DNA from: Melioribacteraceae bacterium | GTDB lineage: Bacteria; Bacteroidota; Ignavibacteria; Ignavibacteriales; Melioribacteraceae | Length of the DNA stretch: 6,186 nt | NCBI GenBank assembly: GCA_026987055.1 | Contig: JALSNL010000448.1 | Coordinates: 1 to 6,186 of the forward strand | Reading direction: 5' to 3' | In this document: piece after piece, positions 1 to 5,590 of the stretch | Layout: each line of letters begins with the position of its first letter | Position numbering within the stretch: the stretch's first letter is position 1 | Notes under the pieces: model-generated | Databases searched by the model: none | What the model was told of the DNA's origin: nothing | What the model saw: only the letters and a program-made list of their open reading frames with translations | Program-made: the position numbers and the translations under genes

Positions 1-857
1 TCTTTGGCTCTAACTTAACTGCTGCTGATTATGTTCCTGTAGAATTAAGATGGGTTGGAGGCTCTGTAGCCGATACATCCGAAGCTAACGGATGGTCAAG
101 AGGTGCTACTTATAGAAGAGACCAAGGTTATGCTTATGCAGGTTTAGGCTGGATACCTTTTACAGCTTGGGATATGAGTGATCCTGCTAATCCACGTCAA
201 TTAGATGTAAGCTTTGTAGAAGATTCCGCTAATGGAAATGCAAACCATTTGTGGGATATGGGCTGGGATGGTACAGCATTTGCAGCTAATGGTGGTAGAG
301 AATACACATTTATTCATAATACAACATATAGTCCTGGTACTTTTTATGATAATGCTAACTGGGCACCTGTAACAAATGTATTGTATGCAATTTGGCCTAA
401 AAACAGAGGATCACATACTTACTTGGAAGGTGCGTTTACAATGGAAATAGTTCCTAACTTTGTAAACTTACCGGGAGATGAATTTACGTTTACTGCTCCA
501 AAAGCTAATTCTAGTAAAGATTTAGAGAAACAAGATGTTGAAAAAATCAATGTTTTCCCAAATCCATATTATGGAACACATAGTAGAGAAACAACAAGGG
601 CTCAACATTATGTAACATTTAATCATCTTCCTGAAAAAGCAACAATAAGAATATTTGATCTTAGTGGTGTTTTAGTTAAAACTATTAAGCACGAAGCTAG
701 TTCAGGACAATTTGATAAATGGAATTTATTAAATGATAATGGTTATCCAGTTGCTAGTGGTGTTTATGTAATATATGTAGATATGCCTGATTTAGGAAAA
801 ACTAAAATACTTAAATTAGCTATTGTTCAAGAAACACAAATATTAAAAGTATATTAA
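1..857 (+). CDS. Secreted protein with C-terminal type IX secretion sorting domain (5' partial)
   Basis: The reading frame is open from base 3 at the window edge, so the gene starts upstream and the ATG at 174 is only an internal methionine. The visible 284 residues have no stop. The first ~170 are rich in Trp, Gly, Asn and aromatic residues, with features of an extracellular beta-sandwich or repeat protein, but I recognise no enzyme there. From about visible residue 183 comes NVFPNPYYG, then a Thr/Val-rich beta domain with IRIFDLSGVLVKTI, a GYPVASGVYVIYVDMP strand pair, and the end KTKILKLAIVQETQILKVY. That is the layout of T9SS type A sorting domains (FlgD-Ig-like fold) seen in Ignavibacteria. 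Such domains direct a Sec-exported protein through the outer membrane. The protein is presumably secreted or surface-bound; its substrate is unknown. The PorV/PorQ-type gene just downstream fits this role. Confidence 0.85.
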   Translation, partial: FGSNLTAADYVPVELRWVGGSVADTSEANGWSRGATYRRDQGYAYAGLGWIPFTAWDMSDPANPRQLDVSFVEDSANGNANHLWDMGWDGTAFAANGGREYTFIHNTTYSPGTFYDNANWAPVTNVLYAIWPKNRGSHTYLEGAFTMEIVPNFVNLPGDEFTFTAPKANSSKDLEKQDVEKINVFPNPYYGTHSRETTRAQHYVTFNHLPEKATIRIFDLSGVLVKTIKHEASSGQFDKWNLLNDNGYPVASGVYVIYVDMPDLGKTKILKLAIVQETQILKVY

Positions 858-864
858 TATTTAT

Positions 865-894
865 TTAAGGTGCATAAGAAATTATGCACCTTAA
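865..894 (+). other. Perfect 13-bp hairpin with GAAA tetraloop, no U-tract
   Basis: Arms 865-877 and 882-894 are exact reverse complements, closed by a four-base GAAA loop, a stable GNRA tetraloop when read on the + strand. The 3' arm is followed by an A-rich stretch (taaaaaaaa), not a T-run. On the minus strand the hairpin is also not followed by a T-run. It is therefore not a canonical intrinsic terminator in either direction. It starts 8 nt after the stop of the secreted-protein gene and ends 32 nt before the PorV-type start. It could be a partial terminator, an RNA-processing or 3'-end stabilising element, or a device that sets the ratio of the two gene products. Confidence 0.6.
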
Positions 895-916
895 TAAAAA
901 AAATAATTTTATAATT

Positions 917-921
917 GGAGG
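917..921 (+). promoter_or_regulatory. Shine-Dalgarno GGAGG deciding the PorV-type start
   Basis: GGAGG lies five bases before the ATG at 927. It overlaps the in-frame TTG at 915, so that more upstream start is implausible. Confidence 0.8.
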
Positions 922-926
922 TAAAT

Positions 927-1967
927 ATGTCTCAATTAAATAGACTATTGTTCACATTTTTTCTATTAGTCTCTTGGTCTATTGTAACACTTGGTAGTGG
1001 TACCGAGAAGGCTGGTTCAGCTGCTGCTGCCGAGCTTAGAATCCCTGTTGGTGCTAGACATCTTGCAATGGGTGGTGCTCAAATAGCTGCTGTAACTGGA
1101 TTGGATGCTGTTTTTTGGAATCCTGCCGGTTTGGATTTCTCAGAATCTAATGCAAGTGCAATGTTTTCTTACAGAAAATACATTGCCGATATGAGTATTA
1201 ACAATGTAGCTGTTAGTGGAAAATTTGGAAGTCTTGGTTCTATAGGATTTTCATTTAGTAGCTTCAACATTGGTGATATTGATGTAACTACTATTGATCA
1301 GCCGGATGGAACCGGACAAATTGTTAATCCTACTTACTTTGTTTTAGGTTTAACTTATTCCAACAAAATTACTGATAGAGTTTCTATTGGTGTTAACTTT
1401 AAATTAATCAATGAAAGTTTTGGTAGAGTTAGTGCTTCAGGACTTACAATTGATGCAGGTGTTCAATACCGTGATCTTATGAATGTTAAAGGTTTATCAC
1501 TTGGTGTAGCTGTTAAAAATCTTGGTGGATCTCTAAAATATGATGGCAACGGTACTTTTATTTCTGCTAGTCAAACAGGTTCTGATAGAGAACCTACATG
1601 GGTTAAAATTGATGCCGCATCTAACCCACTACCTTCAGAAATGTCTTTAGGAGTATCATATAAAGCTGAGTTGGATGAAGTTAATTCACTTACACTAGCT
1701 ACAACTTATACTAATAACAATTATACATTTGATGATTATAAAGTTGGTATGGAATATTCTTATGATGATATTCTTTATTTAAGAGGTGGTTACATTTATT
1801 CACCTTTAGCAACTGACGATAATCCGAATATTTTTGGTACTTATTCATTTGGTGCCGGTTTGAATTTTATGCAATTCACAAATCTTAATCTTTCTTTAGA
1901 TTATGCGTTTGTTCCGGTTGAATATTTTGATGTTAATCATGTATTTACATTGAGATTAGGTTTTTAA
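927..1967 (+). CDS. PorV/PorQ-family outer-membrane protein
   Basis: This 346-residue protein starts at the ATG after a GGAGG motif. Residues about 7-22 are strongly hydrophobic, giving a Sec signal peptide with cleavage probably near residues 23-26. Next comes the family signature: an Ala-rich segment, then LRIPVGARHLAMGGA and AVFWNPAGL at about residues 37-69. The remainder is alternating beta-strand sequence with Gly/Asn turns and ends in FTLRLGF, a C-terminal aromatic typical of beta-barrel proteins recognised by BamA. Length and layout fit the FadL-like barrel of PorV/PorQ. In characterised T9SS, PorV binds sorting domains and shuttles cargo to the cell-surface attachment complex. PorV and PorQ cannot be separated from this sequence alone, and Ignavibacteria often carry several paralogues. 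It follows a gene for a likely T9SS cargo, with no obvious promoter of its own in the 69-nt gap, so co-transcription is likely. Confidence 0.88.
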   Translation: MSQLNRLLFTFFLLVSWSIVTLGSGTEKAGSAAAAELRIPVGARHLAMGGAQIAAVTGLDAVFWNPAGLDFSESNASAMFSYRKYIADMSINNVAVSGKFGSLGSIGFSFSSFNIGDIDVTTIDQPDGTGQIVNPTYFVLGLTYSNKITDRVSIGVNFKLINESFGRVSASGLTIDAGVQYRDLMNVKGLSLGVAVKNLGGSLKYDGNGTFISASQTGSDREPTWVKIDAASNPLPSEMSLGVSYKAELDEVNSLTLATTYTNNNYTFDDYKVGMEYSYDDILYLRGGYIYSPLATDDNPNIFGTYSFGAGLNFMQFTNLNLSLDYAFVPVEYFDVNHVFTLRLGF

Positions 1968-1992
1968 TATTCTAAAATGAAATGAATTTGAT

Positions 1993-2034
1993 AAAACGGT
2001 TTTGCTTTAAATAGCAAAACCGTTTTTATTTTTT
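1993..2034 (+). terminator. Strong intrinsic terminator after the PorV-type gene
   Basis: A perfect 14-bp stem (1993-2006 with 2013-2026) around a 6-base loop (ttaaat) is followed by a T-rich run, ttattttttt, to about 2034. It begins 25 nt after the PorV-type stop codon. This is a canonical rho-independent terminator and marks the end of the cargo/PorV transcript. The stem ends in A/T pairs, so it may also work weakly in the reverse direction. Confidence 0.9.
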
Positions 2035-2175
2035 AGGATAAATAACTTATGTTACATAAATCTGTTTCACCCAAAAGAAGGTGAACATGCTATTTCAATA
2101 AAAAACAGTTTCCCCGATGTTTTTAGCGGATTTCATTAAGGATGCCAAAATTAAAAATACAATATTAATATTTTT

Positions 2176-2222
2176 CCGATCGTAGATTCTCACAGGAAAT
2201 TACTTCGGTTTTAGTATGACAC
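2176..2222 (-). repeat. Candidate degenerate interspersed repeat (GTGTCATACT... type)
   Basis: Read on the minus strand the segment begins GTGTCATACT, continues with an ACCGAAGTAA stretch, and ends GAGAATCTACGATCGG. The order TGTCAT-CT, CGAAG, then GA-ATCT resembles a family of short intergenic repeats of the form TGTCATNCTGA..CGAAG..GAATCT, found in many bacterial genomes. The similarity is partial and judged from memory, and there is only one copy in this window, so this is a suggestion. Confidence 0.25.
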
Positions 2223-2372
2223 TAACCTTCCAGAGTCTTTATAAAAAATCTAACACTAGAATTATTCTAATAATAATTATTTACACCTTAAATTGAGCAA
2301 ATTAAAAATATTACTTTGAATTAGCCACTGCAAATGAAGAAGTTCGATATTATTTAATTTTCAGAAATTTTT

Positions 2373-2395
2373 TCAAAAGTCTCGCAGACTATCGT
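2373..2395. repeat. Candidate palindromic repeat core (AGTCT-CGC-AGACT)
   Basis: AGTCT (2378-2382) and AGACT (2386-2390) form a perfect 5-bp inverted repeat around CGC, inside a locally more GC-rich patch. The flank ttcaaaagtctcgcagact resembles a REP-like core (AAAAGTCTGCGAGACTTTT type) that I associate with Bacteroidota intergenic DNA. The outer arms do not pair here, so it would be a decayed half-copy. Confidence 0.25.
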
Positions 2396-2574
2396 TAAAA
2401 AATAAAATTCTTCTCTGTAGGAATATTTAGGACAATATGACAAATATTATTATTTTACATCCAGTAGATTTCCTCAATGTCTTTTTGCTTTATAAACTGA
2501 AATTCATTTTTATTATATAACTATTTATATTATATTTTAATATTTTGTATAGGGTTAGTTTTTTAATTTAATGC

Positions 2575-2579
2575 GGAGA
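2575..2579 (+). promoter_or_regulatory. Shine-Dalgarno GGAGA favouring the start at 2583
   Basis: GGAGA lies four bases after the start of the upstream in-frame ATG (2571) and ends three bases before the ATG at 2583. Nothing resembling a ribosome site precedes 2571, only T/A-rich sequence, so 2583 is the better start. The spacing is short but usable. Confidence 0.55.
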
Positions 2580-2582
2580 AAG

Positions 2583-4034
2583 ATGAAAAATAATAAATTG
2601 TTTTATCCTATAATTGTTGTTGTGTTTTTGGTGCTTACATATTTTGTAATAAATATGTTATTCTTTCAGAATAAGAATATTGATGAAAAAGTATTGGGTA
2701 AATGGGGAGGCTTTCTAAAAACACCCTCCAAACAATTAGTTATATACGCTGATATTACTAAGGATAGTAGTAATAATATAGAATTAAAAATATCCAGTCC
2801 AAAACAAAAACAGTATAATATTCCTACCGATAGTTTAGTGATTGATGATAATAAAATTAGTTTTGCTATTAAGAAATATAAAATCCATTATAAAGGAAAA
2901 ATTGATTTAGATAGTAGTAGAATTATTGGAAAGTGGTATCAAGATAATTTTTCATCCAAATTAGATTTTTATAGACCGGATGAAATTTTAAGAACAAACC
3001 ACCCACAACATCCTTTTAAGCCTTATAGTTACAATAGTGATTCGGTATATTTTACTAATTTAGAAGGAATTAGATTAGCGGGAACAATTACTTATCCTAA
3101 AAGTAAGAATAATAAGTCTAAATATACTGCTATTTTGCTTATAAACGGCTTAGGTAAGCACGATAGAGATGAAACAATGTATGGACATAAACCTTTTCTT
3201 GTTTTGGCAGATTTTTTAACTAAAAAAGGTTTTGCAGTATTAAGAGTTGATGATAGAGGGGTTGCTGAATCACAGGGTAATTTTAGTAAAGCTACAACTA
3301 AAGATTTTACAAATGATATGATTGCCGCTTATAAATTTCTAAAATCTAAAAGTTTTGTTGATACTAATAAAATAGGTTTGCTGGGTTTTAACGAAGGTGG
3401 TTTGATAGCTAGTAATATTGCAGCTAAAGAAAAAAATATTCGATTCTTAATTTTACTCTCTACACCCGGAGTAACCGGTAAAGAAATTTTATTGACTCAA
3501 ACAGTTAAGTTGCAAGAAAAATCAGGAATACCTGATAAAGTAATCGAAAGAGATATAAAAATAAATAAAAAGATACTGAATGTAATTGAATCTGTTAAAG
3601 ATTCGGCAAAAGCCTATAATAAATTGCGAAAACTTTACAGTGATTTTAGAGAAACTTTACCTCAGGAAGATTTAGTAAAGAAAAAATATTCGGTACAATC
3701 TTTTAAAAATCAGTTAAAGTTTATGTTATCTCCTTGGTTTAGATATTATCTAACTTATGATCCGAAAATTACATTCGAAAAGTTACATTCTCCTGTACTA
3801 ATAATTTTTGGCGATAAGGATGTTCAGGTAAACGCAGAAGAAAATGAGAAAGCAATTAAAAATGCTCTTAAAAAAGCTGGAAACAAAAATACTAAAAGTA
3901 TAATTTTTCCAAATTTGAATCACTTATTACAAAAATGCCAAACAGGGTTGCCAAACGAATATTCAAAAATTAATGAAACAATTTCCCCTAAAGTGTTGGA
4001 TTCAATATATGTTTGGTTAAATAATATTGATTGA
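2583..4034 (+). CDS. Membrane-anchored alpha/beta hydrolase-fold protein with Asn at the nucleophile position
   Basis: The protein has 483 residues from the ATG at 2583 (487 from 2571). Residues 7-28 form one hydrophobic segment, a signal anchor or uncleaved signal peptide. Residues about 36-133 are a beta-rich N-terminal domain bounded by GKWGG and IIGKWYQD. The alpha/beta hydrolase domain runs from about 154 to the end: HDRDE, GHKPFLVLADFL, LRVDDRGVAESQGNF, a nucleophile-elbow strand, a helical cap at about 305-390, GDKDVQV, and LNHLLQ near the C-terminus. This order matches a common family of secreted serine esterases/peptidases in Bacteroidota. The elbow normally reads G-x-S-E-G-G, but here it is GFNEGG with Asn270 (codon AAC, 3390-3392). 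The acid (Asp413) and His447 remain. Normal ester hydrolysis is therefore doubtful, and a binding or pseudo-enzyme role is possible. The gene appears monocistronic, with long non-coding DNA upstream and a 170-bp gap downstream. Confidence 0.85.
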   Translation: MKNNKLFYPIIVVVFLVLTYFVINMLFFQNKNIDEKVLGKWGGFLKTPSKQLVIYADITKDSSNNIELKISSPKQKQYNIPTDSLVIDDNKISFAIKKYKIHYKGKIDLDSSRIIGKWYQDNFSSKLDFYRPDEILRTNHPQHPFKPYSYNSDSVYFTNLEGIRLAGTITYPKSKNNKSKYTAILLINGLGKHDRDETMYGHKPFLVLADFLTKKGFAVLRVDDRGVAESQGNFSKATTKDFTNDMIAAYKFLKSKSFVDTNKIGLLGFNEGGLIASNIAAKEKNIRFLILLSTPGVTGKEILLTQTVKLQEKSGIPDKVIERDIKINKKILNVIESVKDSAKAYNKLRKLYSDFRETLPQEDLVKKKYSVQSFKNQLKFMLSPWFRYYLTYDPKITFEKLHSPVLIIFGDKDVQVNAEENEKAIKNALKKAGNKNTKSIIFPNLNHLLQKCQTGLPNEYSKINETISPKVLDSIYVWLNNID

Positions 4035-4070
4035 TAAAGTCAATTGATTGAGGTTAAAACTTTATAATTA

Positions 4071-4099
4071 TATTGAATAAAAACGAATCGGATTCAATA
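4071..4099 (+). other. 8-bp inverted repeat downstream of the hydrolase gene
   Basis: TATTGAAT (4071-4078) pairs with ATTCAATA (4092-4099) across a 13-base loop. The loop and second arm contain a further small palindrome, GAATC-G-GATTC. It starts 37 nt after the hydrolase stop, but the stem is A/T-rich and has no T-run after it. It may be a weak terminator or nothing; no better terminator is visible in this gap. Confidence 0.3.
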
Positions 4100-4112
4100 A
4101 ATCAGATTATAG

Positions 4113-4128
4113 TGTAATTATAATTACA
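4113..4128. promoter_or_regulatory. Perfect 16-bp palindrome, candidate operator
   Basis: TGTAATTATAATTACA is its own exact reverse complement. It lies 77 nt before the GWxTD start codon and 23 nt before a candidate -7 box at 4152. If that promoter is real, the palindrome sits just upstream of its -33 region, a position typical of an activator or a repressor dimer site. The base composition is very A/T-rich, so chance palindromes are more likely than usual. No regulator is encoded in the window. Confidence 0.4.
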
Positions 4129-4151
4129 TTAAATAGAAAAATGTTTATTTA

Positions 4152-4168
4152 TATATTTGTATTATAAT
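4152..4168 (+). promoter_or_regulatory. Candidate promoter of the GWxTD-acyltransferase operon
   Basis: TATATTTG (4152-4159) matches the Bacteroidota -7 consensus TAnnTTTG and would give a 5' leader of about 40 nt. No -33 TTG is found at the expected distance. A sigma70-like TATAAT overlaps just downstream (4163-4168), also without a clear -35. In DNA this A/T-rich either match could be chance. Confidence 0.35.
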
Positions 4169-4204
4169 TTTTAAAAATTGTTATTTAATAGAGGTTAGTC
4201 TAAA

Positions 4205-5575
4205 ATGAAGAAAATTTTATTTTTAATATTTATAGCGGGTTCAATTAATGTTTTTGCCCAATCGGAATTGCCTTTTAATTTTGATTTCGCGCAGTTTAAA
4301 TACGATTCCCTTAGTAATTATTTGGAAGTTTACTATTCTTTTAATCAGCAAGATTTAGAAACTGAGAAAAAGGATGGTAAAAATTTTGTTGATGCAATAA
4401 TTCATATTCAAATACAAAATAACAAATCAGGGGAACTTGTTGTAAATAAGAATTGGGCTTATAAAAAGGAAATTGATAAAAATGATAGTACAAATACTAA
4501 TAATGTTTTACTAGGTGTTGTAGGATATGTTCTAAAAGAAGGAGATTATTCTTTATCAGTTAGTTTAAATGATAAGGGGGATTTGCATAAACACAAGGAC
4601 TATAACGAAAATTTAGTAATTACACCTTTTGATTCCAATGAGTTCTCAATTAGTAATATTGAATTATCAAATAGAATTGTGAATGAAAATGCAAACAAGA
4701 ATTCTATCTTTTACAAAAACACACTTGAAGTTTACCCTAATCCAACTATGATTTATAGTGAATTGGCACCGGTTATGTTCTATTACTCGGAACTTTATAA
4801 CCTTAATAAATTTGATAAAGGTGCAACATTTACATTAACAAAATTAGTACAAAATTCAGAAGGTAGAATTGTAAAATCAAAATCTAAAAAAATAAAAAGT
4901 AGAGAAAATTCAATAGTTGAAATAGGTTTTGTTAACTTAAGTAAATTACCTACCGGAACTTATACATTTATATTAAATCTTAAAAATGATTTAACCGATA
5001 AAGCCTATGCTTCCAGCAAAAAGTTTTTTCTAATAAATCCTAAAGTTAAAAAAAGTAATAAAATAGCATCCGGAGAAAAAAAGTTTTTAGGTAGTGAATT
5101 TGGTGTTTTAACTATGGAAGAATGTAACAGAATGTTTGATGAATCTAAATTATTAGCTTCCAAAAAAGAAATCGATCAGTTTAAGCAGTTGGATTCCCTT
5201 AATCAAAAAAGAAAATTTTTATTTGACTTTTGGACAAAACGAGATATGGAACCGGCTACAGCTAAAAATGAATTTAAAGAATTATATTTCAAAAGAATAA
5301 AATATTGTAATGAACATTTCAAAGGTTTTACGTTAAAAGGTTATAAAACGGATAGAGGCAGAGTTTATACATTATACGGTAAGCCAAGTGAAATAGAACG
5401 TCACCCAAGTTCTTCGGATTTTAAACCTTATGAAATTTGGAGATATAATAATATTGAAGGTGGAGCTACCTTTATTTTTGGTGATATTACCGGCTTCAAT
5501 AATTATGAACTTCTCCATTCTACCAAAAGAGGAGAACTTCAAGATCCTAATTGGCAAAGAAGAATTTCTATGTAA
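4205..5575 (+). CDS. Secreted GWxTD-domain protein
   Basis: The protein has 456 residues. The ATG is preceded by AGAGG about ten bases upstream. Residues 1-19 form a clear signal peptide (MKK, hydrophobic core, ending VFAQ), so the product is exported; with no lipobox Cys it is probably periplasmic or secreted. Residues about 25-280 form a beta-rich region, including VYPNP at 176-180 and a LPTGTYTF strand, which looks like Ig-like sandwich domains. Residues about 295-456 are the GWxTD domain: FWTKRD, a YFKRIKYCNEHF helix, GYKTDRGRVYTLYGKPSEIERHP, YEIWRY, FIFGDITGF, and LLHSTKRGE near the end. The signature Trp is Tyr here (GYKTD, 379-383). The domain is widespread in Ignavibacteria, Acidobacteria and relatives, and I know of no established function. 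The acyltransferase gene follows after 15 nt without a terminator, indicating an operon. Confidence 0.88.
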   Translation: MKKILFLIFIAGSINVFAQSELPFNFDFAQFKYDSLSNYLEVYYSFNQQDLETEKKDGKNFVDAIIHIQIQNNKSGELVVNKNWAYKKEIDKNDSTNTNNVLLGVVGYVLKEGDYSLSVSLNDKGDLHKHKDYNENLVITPFDSNEFSISNIELSNRIVNENANKNSIFYKNTLEVYPNPTMIYSELAPVMFYYSELYNLNKFDKGATFTLTKLVQNSEGRIVKSKSKKIKSRENSIVEIGFVNLSKLPTGTYTFILNLKNDLTDKAYASSKKFFLINPKVKKSNKIASGEKKFLGSEFGVLTMEECNRMFDESKLLASKKEIDQFKQLDSLNQKRKFLFDFWTKRDMEPATAKNEFKELYFKRIKYCNEHFKGFTLKGYKTDRGRVYTLYGKPSEIERHPSSSDFKPYEIWRYNNIEGGATFIFGDITGFNNYELLHSTKRGELQDPNWQRRISM

Positions 5576-5579
5576 AAAT

Positions 5580-5584
5580 AAAGG
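5580..5584 (+). promoter_or_regulatory. Shine-Dalgarno AAAGG for a TTG start
   Basis: AAAGG sits six bases before the TTG at 5591, an ideal distance. The ATG at 5586 is only one base from it and runs straight into a stop (ATG GTT TGA), so it cannot start the gene. Confidence 0.65.
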
Positions 5585-5590
5585 TATGGT

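Larger units (their letters stand above)
2035..2570. other. 535-bp non-coding stretch, possible repeat graveyard
   Basis: Stops are frequent on both strands and I found no supported reading frame here. The first half (about 2040-2240) is visibly less AT-rich than the second half, which becomes almost pure A/T just before the hydrolase gene. Two short segments, annotated separately, resemble interspersed palindromic repeats of Bacteroidota. No tRNA-like, IS-like or transposase sequence is visible. The promoter of the hydrolase gene should lie near the 3' end, but I could not place a convincing -35/-10 or TAnnTTTG element; the closest is TTTG at 2544-2547. Confidence 0.55.

Noticed and set aside
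174..857. ATG at 174 as the start of the secreted-protein gene
   Set aside because: The same frame is open upstream to the window edge with sequence of the same character (57 more residues), no signal peptide follows 174, and no ribosome site precedes it.
915..926. TTG at 915 as start of the PorV-type gene
   Set aside because: It overlaps the GGAGG that serves the ATG at 927, and it would put charged residues (MEVN) before the signal peptide with no ribosome site of its own.
2066..2085. 6-bp hairpin ttcacc/ggtgaa just after the PorV-type terminator
   Set aside because: The stem is short with an 8-base loop and no T-run. A strong terminator lies just upstream, so no function can be supported.
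4034..4065. 7-bp stem ataaagt/actttat at the hydrolase stop codon as a terminator
   Set aside because: The stem is almost all A/T with an 18-base loop and no T-run, so it is expected by chance in such DNA.
5372..5557. 61-codon open frame on the minus strand
   Set aside because: It lies wholly inside the most conserved part of the GWxTD domain on the + strand, has no recognisable product, and is explained as an antisense shadow.
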